Source: Minisyncoccota bacterium (GTDB lineage Bacteria > Verrucomicrobiota > Lentisphaeria > Oligosphaerales > MVZH01). From it: DNA of 33,583 nt. The translations under genes were made by a program, and so were the position numbers. The notes under the pieces are model-generated. The model was not told the origin of the DNA. It was given only the letters and a program-made list of their open reading frames with translations, and did not search any database. This document shows, in pieces, positions 16,071 through 23,890 of the stretch (within the stretch, counting starts at the first letter, position 1; each line of letters begins with the position of its first letter). Location: the NCBI GenBank assembly GCA_021734725.1, contig JAIPIM010000002.1, positions 1 to 33,583 on the forward strand. The letters are read 5' to 3'.

Positions 16071-18509
16071 ATGATTCGACACCATATCCCGGCGTTTTTT
16101 TCTTGCATGGATCGGAGTTTATGCACGACAGTTGCGGTAATTGCTTCCAGGCGCGTGGCGCTCGTTTTGACCGTTGCCGTTACGGTATGCGTGCTGGTTG
16201 GGGCTGATGCATTGAGCCAAGGCACTGGTGGGCGTACCAAGTCCGCTGACGAATCCGCGCGGCGCGACGATCTCCTTTACCGTGTCGCGCGATACGCCGT
16301 CAGAGAAGACTTTGAGGGAGGGCTCGCCCTGCTGGAGAAAGCTGGTAACGGGCGAACCTGGAAGGGGCTGAACGCTCTGCTGAATGAGGCGGCGAGCGCG
16401 CCAAAGGTCATACTCAAGTCATTTGTCGCCCAGAGTGGTGAAACGGTTGTTGTAGGCATTGCGGGAAAGCCGCGCAAAGTCAAGATCTATGGCGTATTCG
16501 GCGGCAAGATAGCCGTCGGAAGAATGGTCAACGGCAGACTGAAGCGGGCGTCCGCGTCGCTTTTCCACTTGAACGACGACGAATGCAGCAAACGCTTGGC
16601 GGGTGTGTCGCCGGAGGCACGCGCCCTGTTCCTTGGGGCGATGGCCGTCCGCAAGCGTCGCTTTGACGATGCACGCGCTCATTACGCCAAGGTTGAAGGT
16701 CTTTCCGGCCAACTGAGTAAGGCAGTACGAGAGCTAGAGGAAACCCTCTCAGTAGAGTCGCCGGAACCGTCTGAGCGCGACCGTGTTTCAGACTCCCCAC
16801 CCGCTGATCGGGAGGGGAGTGCGCCGGGAACGTCCCCTGTGTTTGACGGTGATCTTGGGGAACTCGAGAGAGTGCTGTTCGACAGCAACGCTTTAGCGCA
16901 TGGTTCCGAGGTCGCCCGCGAGTTTGCGGTTATGAGTGTTGTCAACGGAAAAGTAGCTTCCGGGCAAGCGGTTTTGGCCAAATTTATCAAGCAGTATTTC
17001 GCCGCCAACGCCGAGAAGGTGATTTATAAGAGCAACGAACGAGAAGCAATAACGGCTGCCTGCGATGCCTGGTTGGTGCTTCACCATTGTTTTTCCGAGC
17101 AAACGTTCCAAGATCCGGAGATAACACGGTGGCTGCTGCGCGATAATCAGCGCTTGCAGTTGGTGGCGGAAGCCACGAGCGAAGGCGTGGTATGGCCACG
17201 GGCCGCGACGATTATCGAGACGCTGTACCGTCACGATCCGGACACGCGGGATCGGTACTTTGAGTTGATCCTTGCGTTTGCCGTTGTATGGGATACGCAA
17301 CGTCCGCCGCTTCATCATCAAGCACGCGGGCAACTCCTCCCGTACGAGCCTGATCTTCCGGCGCGATATGACCACTGTAGGCGCTTGTACGAAGGCAAGG
17401 GCGGAGTCCCGTACAGTGGGTTGAACTGGAATACGCTTACGTTTGTCGTCGATACGCCGGTACCTGTTTCCGAGCTGAAGTGGGCGACGGAGAATGTACG
17501 AGGCAGCGCACGTTCCTGGGGGGGCAAGTTCAAGGATATCGAGTACGACCACGATCGGCTGGAGTCCGGTCGCTTCAACTGGCCGGCCGGACCGTATACA
17601 TTGGCGGCCATAGAACAGCGTGGGGGCATCTGTGTCGATCAGGCGTACTATGCGACAATAACGGCTCGGGCCTGGGGAATCCCCGCCATGCAGTTCACCG
17701 GGCTCGGCAAGCGCGGACCCCACGCGTGGTTCGGGCATATGACGAATCAGCAGGAGTGGGAAACCGACGCTGGACGGTATGAGTACGATGCCTACACCGT
17801 GGGGCGGACGATGGATCCGCGGACCAATACCGTTATGACGGACCACCAGGCAGCCTTCGCCTGTGACCCCGTGTTCCGCTCCCGCGATTATTTCGAGGCG
17901 TGCAGGTTCTGCCGCATTGCCGATATCTGTAACCGCTTTGAGATTGATGCTTCCGTGCCCGTCTTCGCGGACAAGGCCAGGCGCCGTGTCGCTATCTATC
18001 CTCGACCGTGGGATGTGATGGAGAAGTTCTTCCTCCGGACAGGCCGAACGCAGGACTTGTTGGGCTTGCTCGATGACCGGCTGAAGACGTTCCAGCGGTA
18101 TCCGGACGAACGCTGTGCCGTTGTGCTCCGCAAGGCCGCGTTGCTCAAGGATATGCGGAGAACGGATGAAGCCGATGATCTGTTGGCGGACACGCAGCGT
18201 TTTCTCGGTCGGCGTCGGTATGACCTCGCCGAGAAGATCTTCACGGCGCGCCTCCAGAACCTTAACAAGCCCCACCATCTTCAGCATAAAATGGAGTTGC
18301 TTGAGGACTTTCTCAAAGACAACAAGGACGAGGGCGCGAAACTGATCGTGTTTGCGCGAGACTACATCCGCGTTGCTCAAGACCTTGGTAAAAGCAGCGA
18401 CAGTGCGCGGTTCATGGATCGTTTGCTGAAACGGCTCGATGCGGATTTTGGTACGATGGAACAGTTCCGTCAGTTGGCGGACCTGGCCGAACGTAACGAA
18501 GAGCCTTGA
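16071..18509 (+). CDS. Membrane-anchored transglutaminase-like protein
   Basis: An 812-residue protein with an N-terminal signal or anchor ('VALVLTVAVTVCVLVGADALS'). Residues about 30-430 have no clear domain match and contain helical, repeat-like stretches. A transglutaminase-like (papain-fold) core lies at about 450-600. Cys521 sits in 'GGICVDQAYYA', His551 in 'GPHAWFGHM', and the likely third residue is Asp573 in 'YEYDAYTVG'. The C-terminal 200 residues are TPR-like ('LLGLLDDRLKTFQRYPDE', 'LLKDMRRTDEADDLLADTQR'). Family members hydrolyse or transfer amide bonds or act on peptides. A GTG at 16062 is an alternative start; ATG at 16071 is preferred because GGTGA precedes it at 5 bases. The gene follows the KRTDWL-repeat gene. 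Confidence 0.85.
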   Translation: MIRHHIPAFFSCMDRSLCTTVAVIASRRVALVLTVAVTVCVLVGADALSQGTGGRTKSADESARRDDLLYRVARYAVREDFEGGLALLEKAGNGRTWKGLNALLNEAASAPKVILKSFVAQSGETVVVGIAGKPRKVKIYGVFGGKIAVGRMVNGRLKRASASLFHLNDDECSKRLAGVSPEARALFLGAMAVRKRRFDDARAHYAKVEGLSGQLSKAVRELEETLSVESPEPSERDRVSDSPPADREGSAPGTSPVFDGDLGELERVLFDSNALAHGSEVAREFAVMSVVNGKVASGQAVLAKFIKQYFAANAEKVIYKSNEREAITAACDAWLVLHHCFSEQTFQDPEITRWLLRDNQRLQLVAEATSEGVVWPRAATIIETLYRHDPDTRDRYFELILAFAVVWDTQRPPLHHQARGQLLPYEPDLPARYDHCRRLYEGKGGVPYSGLNWNTLTFVVDTPVPVSELKWATENVRGSARSWGGKFKDIEYDHDRLESGRFNWPAGPYTLAAIEQRGGICVDQAYYATITARAWGIPAMQFTGLGKRGPHAWFGHMTNQQEWETDAGRYEYDAYTVGRTMDPRTNTVMTDHQAAFACDPVFRSRDYFEACRFCRIADICNRFEIDASVPVFADKARRRVAIYPRPWDVMEKFFLRTGRTQDLLGLLDDRLKTFQRYPDERCAVVLRKAALLKDMRRTDEADDLLADTQRFLGRRRYDLAEKIFTARLQNLNKPHHLQHKMELLEDFLKDNKDEGAKLIVFARDYIRVAQDLGKSSDSARFMDRLLKRLDADFGTMEQFRQLADLAERNEEP

Positions 18510-18648
18510 CGGCGGATGTCAAGGGTGAACCGCTTTGGCCACAACGCTCTTTGAGCCTTCGAGTCTTTGAGGTGAAAAATGCAGGGCTGGCTATACATGC
18601 GGTTTCCCGGTGGGAACCAATTGTCGAACAAGTCAAATAAGGTGTTTT

Positions 18649-19521
18649 ATGAAGACGTATTTCGAGTGTATTCCCTGTTTGGTAAGGCAGGCAGTGGACA
18701 GTGTGCGAGACGCGGGTCTTGACGATGAGGAACAAGCCGACGTGCTGCGGACGGTTCTCCGCGAGATGGGTGAGATGGACCTTCTGGCGTCCCCACCCGC
18801 CATGTCCCAGCGTATTCACGAACTCGTGCGCGCGCAATCCGGGATTCCGGATCTTTACGCCAGCCAGAAGAAAGCGTCCAACGAACTGGCTTTGCGTTTG
18901 TTCCCGGAACTGCGTGAGGAAGTGGCCGGCGCCAACGATCCGCTTGAGCTTGCCTTGCGGCTGGTGATCGCGGGTAACATCATTGATTTGGGTGTGAAGT
19001 CGGGCCTGTGTGACGGAGACGTACACGAATCCATTGAGCATGCCATTGCAGCACCGTTTGACGGAGACGTCAAGGCTTTTGCCGACGCGGTTAATGCGGC
19101 CGACACCATTCTGTATCTGGCCGATAACGCCGGTGAAATTGTGTTCGACCGATTGCTCATCGAGCGCTTGCCGCGGGAGCGAGTGACCCTGGCGGTCAAG
19201 GGCGGTCCCATCATCAACGACGCGACGCGTGCCGACGCTGAAGTAGCCGGTCTCTGTGATATGGTTTCCGTTATCGACAACGGCTTTGACGCGCCCGGTA
19301 CGATTCTCGAGAAATGCAGCCCGGAATTCAGGGAACGTTTCTGGAACGCCGATCTTATCATTGCAAAAGGGCAAGGGAACTTCGAGACACTGAGCGACGT
19401 GGACGCGCCGGTCGTATTTCTGTTGAAAGCCAAATGTCCGGTAATAGCCCGGCACCTTGACTGTGAGATCGGCTCGCTGGTCATGCGCATGCATGGAGCA
19501 AGTGTTCCAGTCGCCAGGTAA
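18649..19521 (+). CDS. DUF89/ARMT1-like protein, probable metal-dependent damage-control phosphatase
   Basis: A 290-residue protein of the DUF89 family, prokaryotic subgroup with an N-terminal CxxC (Cys7 and Cys10 in 'FECIPCLVRQA'). Characteristic motifs appear in order: 'GNIIDLG', 'LYLADNAGEIVFDRLLIE', 'AVKGGPIINDAT', 'SVIDNGFDAPGT', 'DLIIAKGQGNFETLSD' and 'FLLKAKCPVIARHL'. Family members are Mn/Ni/Co-dependent phosphatases proposed to remove damaged phosphometabolites; the exact substrate is unknown. The start at 18649 follows AAGG and matches the usual family N-terminus. It lies 139 bp after the transglutaminase-like gene, so co-transcription is possible but unproved. Confidence 0.92.
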   Translation: MKTYFECIPCLVRQAVDSVRDAGLDDEEQADVLRTVLREMGEMDLLASPPAMSQRIHELVRAQSGIPDLYASQKKASNELALRLFPELREEVAGANDPLELALRLVIAGNIIDLGVKSGLCDGDVHESIEHAIAAPFDGDVKAFADAVNAADTILYLADNAGEIVFDRLLIERLPRERVTLAVKGGPIINDATRADAEVAGLCDMVSVIDNGFDAPGTILEKCSPEFRERFWNADLIIAKGQGNFETLSDVDAPVVFLLKAKCPVIARHLDCEIGSLVMRMHGASVPVAR

Positions 19522-19867
19522 ACCTCCTCAATCTAGTGACCGGCGCACGCCGACTGTGGGCCTGAATGGCGCTTTCGCAAAAATAGGTTTACGGGGTGCC
19601 ACTGGCAAGACAGTAGGGTGGGTCCCCAGGCCTGCCTCCGGTGCACAAGTAAAGCGGGTCTCCCGGTCCGCCCGTGCGCCTGTGCGGCCCAGAGGACCGC
19701 GTTACTAGACCGGCGCGCCGCGCGGCAACCTGAAGGTTGTACTCCAACAACTCCACGCCAGACCCCTTAATCCCGAACGTTTTGCTGGAACCGGCCGACC
19801 TTGGGCCGGGTCAATCATTAATGGTTAGTAATTGGCTACAGTATTAACAGGCAAAGAAGGTTGACTC
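19522..19867. other. Non-coding gap with small palindromes
   Basis: No gene is supported in this 346-bp stretch. It contains short perfect hairpins: CGGG-TCT-CCCG (19655-19665) and CAACC-TGAA-GGTTG (19726-19739), the latter followed by TACTCCAAC. It looks like decayed or dispersed intergenic repeat material. A frame open across the beginning of the gap (up to 19708) is Arg/Pro-rich and not credible. Confidence 0.4.
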
Positions 19868-20806
19868 ATGAAATACTGGTACGCAGCAAATGCGGTGGTT
19901 GTGTTAACGTTACTGACTGCATGCAATAAACCCACGGAGGCTGAAGCTATGTCACGGTACCACAAACTCAGCGAAAGCGAACAAGATGTCATCATCCATG
20001 GAGGGACGGAGCGACCGTTCACCGGTGAGTACAACGAATTTGACGAGAAAGGGGTGTATCTGTGCAAGCAATGCGGTGCCCCACTTTTCCTGTCGGAGCA
20101 CAAATTCAAATCGGGGTGCGGCTGGCCGAGCTTTGACGACGAGATCGAAGGCGCGATAAAACGGCTGCCTGACGCGGATGGTCGACGCACCGAGATTCGT
20201 TGCGCGCGCTGCGACGGTCACTTGGGCCACGTCTTCGAGGGTGAACGGCTCACCGAGAAAAACCTGAGGCATTGCGTTAATTCAATCTCGATGAAATGTA
20301 TGCCTGTCAGGAAGGGTGGGCTTGAACGAGGCATATTCGCGGGTGGATGTTTCTGGGGCGTTGAACATCATCTGGCCAAACCCCCGGGGGTTAAAAACGT
20401 GATTGCCGGTTACACCGGCGGGCATGTCGTCAATCCGACGTATCGGCAGGTATGCGGGAAAAATACCGGGCATGCCGAAGCTGTCATGGTTTGGTTCGAT
20501 CCGAAAACGATCGGTTATGAGGACGTGGCCAGGCGCTTTTTCGAGATCCATGATCCCACCCAGAAGAATCGTCAGGGACCGGATATCGGCGCTCAGTATA
20601 GGTCCGCCGTCTTTTATCTGACCGTAGACCAGAAACGCGTCATCGAAAAACTCGTTTCGCAACTCGAGGAAAACGGGTACGAGGTGGTAACGCAAGTTTC
20701 TCCCGCGCACGAATTTTATGCTGCTGAGGACTACCATCAGGATTACTACCGGAACAAAGGCGCCGATCCAGTCTGCCACGCGTACGAACCGCGGTTTGAA
20801 AGGTGA
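19868..20806 (+). CDS. msrBA: Bifunctional methionine sulfoxide reductase MsrB-MsrA, lipoprotein
   Basis: A 312-residue fusion that repairs both R- and S-methionine sulfoxide in periplasmic or surface proteins. The N-terminus is a lipoprotein signal ('VVVLTLLTAC', Cys19), so the enzyme is exported. The MsrB domain (about 30-145) has zinc pairs C66/C69 ('LCKQCG') and C112/C115 ('CARC') and catalytic Cys136 in 'RHCVNSIS'. The MsrA domain (about 152-312) has 'FAGGCFWGVEH' with catalytic Cys161, then 'GYTGGHVVNPTYRQV', 'GHAEAVMVWFDP', 'EIHDPTQKNRQGPDIGAQYRS' (family landmark) and 'AEDYHQDYY'. Domain order is B-A, the reverse of the Neisseria PilB arrangement. AAGAAGG precedes the ATG. A probable terminator follows. 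Confidence 0.95.
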   Translation: MKYWYAANAVVVLTLLTACNKPTEAEAMSRYHKLSESEQDVIIHGGTERPFTGEYNEFDEKGVYLCKQCGAPLFLSEHKFKSGCGWPSFDDEIEGAIKRLPDADGRRTEIRCARCDGHLGHVFEGERLTEKNLRHCVNSISMKCMPVRKGGLERGIFAGGCFWGVEHHLAKPPGVKNVIAGYTGGHVVNPTYRQVCGKNTGHAEAVMVWFDPKTIGYEDVARRFFEIHDPTQKNRQGPDIGAQYRSAVFYLTVDQKRVIEKLVSQLEENGYEVVTQVSPAHEFYAAEDYHQDYYRNKGADPVCHAYEPRFER

Positions 20807-20897
20807 GCGTGTCAGGCATTGTTATGTTGAAGCAATCGAAAAATCACGGGGTGAAATCCTACACAACCCAGCCGCCGTCCAGCCGTGATTTCGCCAA

Positions 20898-20956
20898 TTT
20901 CCCGGATTCAGGCCTGAGTTATCATACCTCTGGATAACCGGGAAAGCATTTTTTTT
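20898..20956 (+). terminator. Probable terminator after msrBA
   Basis: TTTCCCGG (20898-20905) pairs perfectly with CCGGGAAA (20938-20945), and a run of eight T follows at 20949-20956. The loop holds the palindrome TCAGGCCTGA and a further hairpin GTTATC/GATAAC (20918-20938). The position, about 90-150 bp after the stop, fits a rho-independent terminator with an elaborate loop. Confidence 0.6.
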
Positions 20957-21091
20957 GACGACGCCGGTTGATTTTCAAAACAAAGCGCGTTACTGTATCT
21001 CAGTTATTGGGCGAGGGTGGAGAAGGTAGAACGGGGTGGCCGTGCGGATGATGGGTAGAAAATTGGGAAATGTCGTTTTCCGCAATTCCTG

Positions 21092-21134
21092 TTCTTAGTT
21101 CCTGGTTCGTCGTTTTTGAACCAGGAACTAAGAA
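21092..21134. repeat. Perfect 17-bp inverted repeat (hairpin)
   Basis: TTCTTAGTTCCTGGTTC (21092-21108) and GAACCAGGAACTAAGAA (21118-21134) are exact reverse complements separated by a 9-base loop, GTCGTTTTT. The hairpin lies 66 bp before the PEP-CTERM gene start and overlaps the dispersed repeat copy at 21103-21174. Confidence 0.9.
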
Positions 21135-21174
21135 GCACGAACCACTCGCGCGAAGGCTGTTTCTCAAGAGTCTA
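21103..21174 (+). repeat. Dispersed intergenic repeat, copy 1
   Basis: This copy matches the reverse complement of 23773-23844. The left block of 15 bases (TGGTTCGTCGTTTTT) is identical, AACTAAGAA is shared, and the right block of 39 bases (from CACGAAC to AGAGTCTA) agrees at 36 positions. Insertions and deletions are confined to the middle. It ends 26 bp before the PEP-CTERM gene start. Confidence 0.85.
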
Positions 21175-21200
21175 GGTCAAGCAACAAAGGAGGTCGAGAC

Positions 21201-22727
21201 ATGAACACGAATGAAATCAGGAGATCAATGGCAGCCGTGATCTTGGGCATGGGGCTCGTCCTTGCCCTGACAGGGCTTGGAAATGTGGATTACACGTGGG
21301 TTGGAGGCGACGGGAACTGGAGTGACATTTATGCCGAGACCGGCACGCAGGGCTGGGATTCCTCGCCCTATCCTCAGGCGGACAACCGAACACAGTGGGA
21401 GTACAACGCCTCGGGGCTCACCGTGACCATCGATGTGGACGACGCGAAAATATCCGTTATGCAGGCCATGCTACACAGCGGTTCCCTGGAGATCAAGACC
21501 ACTGATTCCGCAGTCAACAAACTCTCCATCGTGGGGGAGGGGACGTCGGGACGACAAGACTTCGGCAGTTGGACCAACGCCACGCTGACCTTTGACGTGC
21601 CCGTCGTGATTTCCGATCACGAGTATGCACGGCAAATCAGGAGCGGTAAATCCGGCGACACTCGGGTTATCTTCAAGCAGGAAATTTCTGGGGATGGATC
21701 ATTGAACCTGAATTGCTATAATTCGGGTTACTGTGGCGGAGTCGCCATGCAGGCCGCCAACACTTATACGGGCGATACGTTTTGGTATTCCGGGACCCTC
21801 AGTGCGCCATTGCGTCTCGAGCATACACACGCGTTGCAGAACAGTTCCCTCGATGTCGGCGGGTCGGACATCACCAGCACCAACCGCGTCCGGTTCATCG
21901 CTGAGGGAACGCATGTTCTGGGTGGGTTGACCGGTTCGCGCGACGTGCCCATGGATGGGAAAACGGTCCATATCGGCAACAACGACGCCAGCACCATCTA
22001 CAGCGGTACGCTGAGTGACGGCGCGTTGGGCAAGATCGGCAGTGGTACGCTTACTCTTAACGGGGCCAACACTTACACTGGCGATACCACTGTAATGGGC
22101 GGAACACTGATCTTGGGCGCGGACGGATCGCTGGCCAGCCCAACGATCAGCGTGGATGCGGGGGCGACGTTCGACGTATCGGCCAAGAGCGGTTTCAATC
22201 TTGGTAACGGTCAGACGCTAAGCGGGATGGGCACGGTAACCGGCGCGGTGAGTGTCGCCAATGGTGCCAGCCTCGCCCCCGGCGACAGCCCGGGAAGCAC
22301 GGTCTACACCTCGGATCAGACGTGGGGCGGCGGCGGTATTTACGAATGGGAAATCCAGAATTGGACGGGCGATACGCCTGCCGTCGATTGGGATTTGATT
22401 GAAATAAGCGACACGGAAAGCGATCCGGCGCTGGCAGTCGCGGCTACCGACGGGGATCCCTTCATCATTAAAGTCATGGAATATGATCTGACCAATTTCA
22501 GCGTCTCTCCGCTTGAGCAGACATTTGAAGTTTTGCGCGCGGACGGTGGAATCACTGGGGTTAATGCAAATTATTTCACGTTCGACACTTCGTCATGGAG
22601 TCAAGGCGGACGCTGGGGGATCACTCAGGATGGCAACAGCTTATACCTGACCTACATTCCCGAGCCGTCGACATTGGCCTTACTCGGCTTGGCGATGACG
22701 GCGCTGCTGAATCGTCGGCGGCGATAG
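21201..22727 (+). CDS. PEP-CTERM surface protein with autotransporter-type beta-strand repeats
   Basis: A 508-residue exported protein. It has an N-terminal signal peptide ('MAAVILGMGLVLALTGLG'), then Gly/Thr/Ser-rich beta-helix-like sequence. Two similar motifs 'AANTYTGDTFWYSGTL' (about 189) and 'GANTYTGDTTVMGGTL' (about 289) belong to the autotransporter-associated beta-strand repeat type ('GSGTLTLNGANTYTGDT'). 'VANGASLAPGDSPGS' is the usual continuation. The C-terminus is a PEP-CTERM sorting signal: 'PEPSTLALLGLAMTALL' plus a basic RRRR end, processed by an exosortase not present here. Its job is probably at the cell surface or in the extracellular matrix. AAAGGAGGT (21186-21194) fixes the start. 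A dispersed repeat and a perfect hairpin lie directly upstream. Confidence 0.9.
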   Translation: MNTNEIRRSMAAVILGMGLVLALTGLGNVDYTWVGGDGNWSDIYAETGTQGWDSSPYPQADNRTQWEYNASGLTVTIDVDDAKISVMQAMLHSGSLEIKTTDSAVNKLSIVGEGTSGRQDFGSWTNATLTFDVPVVISDHEYARQIRSGKSGDTRVIFKQEISGDGSLNLNCYNSGYCGGVAMQAANTYTGDTFWYSGTLSAPLRLEHTHALQNSSLDVGGSDITSTNRVRFIAEGTHVLGGLTGSRDVPMDGKTVHIGNNDASTIYSGTLSDGALGKIGSGTLTLNGANTYTGDTTVMGGTLILGADGSLASPTISVDAGATFDVSAKSGFNLGNGQTLSGMGTVTGAVSVANGASLAPGDSPGSTVYTSDQTWGGGGIYEWEIQNWTGDTPAVDWDLIEISDTESDPALAVAATDGDPFIIKVMEYDLTNFSVSPLEQTFEVLRADGGITGVNANYFTFDTSSWSQGGRWGITQDGNSLYLTYIPEPSTLALLGLAMTALLNRRRR

Positions 22728-22743
22728 GAAAGCGAGGCAGGTG

Positions 22744-22786
22744 CCGGAAGACCTCCGGAGCGCCAGCTTTGTAAGGCGGTACTCCA
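22744..22786. repeat. Palindromic intergenic element
   Basis: CCGGA-AGACC-TCCGG (22744-22758) is a perfect hairpin. It is followed by GGAGCGCC (22757-22764) that can pair with GGCG and CTCC (22775-22785), with a GTA bulge. The element ends in GTACTCCA, as does the hairpin at 19726-19747, suggesting two members of one intergenic repeat group. Confidence 0.45.
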
Positions 22787-22913
22787 GGGCCGCACAGCCG
22801 GTGCCGACGGTGTTAAATGGGGTTCTGGGTTGGAAAGAATCGGCGCGGTCATCGTCCACCGCTGACATGTCACGGATTCAGGGGACTGTTATGAAACGAC
22901 AAAAGACAGGCGT

Positions 22914-23621
22914 ATGGGTGCAACAACACACGCTTGCGGTCGTCTCTGCAACAAAAATGGCTTTCTCAAAATGATTCTGTCAAAAAACCGGTTTACGCTG
23001 ATCGAATTGCTTGTGGTCATCGCCATCATCGGCGTTCTTGCTTCTCTTCTTCTTCCCGCGCTGAAGCGGGCCACGGATGCGGCTAGGAAGATAGCATGCT
23101 CCAGCAATCTTCGACAGGTCGCCACGGGAGTTCAACTTTATGCGGTGGACTACGACGGTTATCTCATGCCGTATAGCGGTCGATGGTCCTCCAGCCTATG
23201 GATTTGGCCCGCGAGAATGCTGCTGCTGGACTACATCGCCGAGTACCAAACTCTCCAGTGTCCGGCCGATACCGAGTACATCGGCAATATCAATCCTCGC
23301 TACGGATACAGCAATTACGGGATGAATACCTGGATGGGCGTGCACGAGGATCCCCATACAAGCCTGCTGAGAATAGATGTTATCTCTGACCCGGCAACTT
23401 CCGGACTGACCATCGATTGCACCAGCGAGTACAACCGATATTATCCGAAGGCCGACGGGAGCATCTCGTGGATTCACTATTGTCATTCCGGAGGTGCCAA
23501 TGTGTTGTTTGTAGATGGTCATGTGACGTGGTACTCTTCAGGTCACCCTTATTTCACCCCGGCGGATCCCGATCACTGCGGGATGTGGGCGCGTAGACTC
23601 AATCCGGGGGTGCATCCCTGA
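22914..23621 (+). CDS. Type II secretion-type pseudopilin with H-x9-DG motif
   Basis: A 235-residue protein with a class III prepilin signal: 'RFTLIELLVVIAIIGVLASLLLPAL'-type methylation/transmembrane segment (given here only as family name; residues about 26-50 with Glu at mature position 5). The residue before the cleavage point is Arg, not the usual Gly, a form common in Lentisphaerota-like genomes. The C-terminal half has 'HSGGANVLFVDGHV', the H-x9-DG motif of a large pseudopilin group in Planctomycetota and Verrucomicrobiota. Function is unproved; such proteins are highly multiplied in these phyla and may assemble into pseudopili or remain in the envelope. The start is uncertain: 22914, 22971, or a frame shift from an ATG at 22891 that has the best ribosome site. 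Confidence 0.88.
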   Translation: MGATTHACGRLCNKNGFLKMILSKNRFTLIELLVVIAIIGVLASLLLPALKRATDAARKIACSSNLRQVATGVQLYAVDYDGYLMPYSGRWSSSLWIWPARMLLLDYIAEYQTLQCPADTEYIGNINPRYGYSNYGMNTWMGVHEDPHTSLLRIDVISDPATSGLTIDCTSEYNRYYPKADGSISWIHYCHSGGANVLFVDGHVTWYSSGHPYFTPADPDHCGMWARRLNPGVHP

Positions 23622-23890
23622 CAATGGGGTTGCGTGCAGCATATGAAAGAGAATGTCAGGTCGGGAAAGAACTGTGCACTTCAAGCGGGTTTGCCTTGAA
23701 CGACGGTTGCATGTGCCGATAATATGAGAACGGTTGGCTCTCGTCGTGCTTATCCTCTGTTTTCGTGAGCGGTAGACTCTTGCGAAATAGCCTTCGCGCG
23801 AGTCGTTCGTGGTTCTTCGTTCTTAGTTAAAAAACGACGAACCAGTTTCCCCAGTCACGCACTCACAATAAAAAAATAGAAATCAATTCC
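23622..23890. other. Non-coding gap before the lyase cluster
   Basis: This 269-bp gap holds no gene. Its right half carries the second dispersed-repeat copy (23773-23844). The last 40 bases before the lyase ATG are A-rich and lack a clear Shine-Dalgarno sequence. The promoter of the polysaccharide-degradation cluster should lie here, but I could not identify it. Confidence 0.4.
23773..23844 (-). repeat. Dispersed intergenic repeat, copy 2 (inverted)
   Basis: This is the reverse-complement counterpart of 21103-21174 and lies 46 bp before the heparinase-like gene. It has its own imperfect hairpin, TGGTTCTTCGT with ACGACGAACCA (23810-23844). With copy 1 it brackets the PEP-CTERM and pseudopilin genes in inverted orientation. 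Confidence 0.85.

Noticed and set aside
16893..18380. Long minus-strand open frame (495 codons)
   Set aside because: It lies antisense inside the transglutaminase-like gene, whose domain motifs are intact. The translation has no recognisable domain and unlikely composition.
18598..18617. Hairpin GGTTTCCC-GGT-GGGAACC as a terminator before the DUF89 gene
   Set aside because: It is short and bulged with no T-run, so it is not sufficient to call.
18412..19494. Minus-strand open frame (360 codons)
   Set aside because: It is antisense to the DUF89 gene, which carries all its family motifs. It is a shadow frame.
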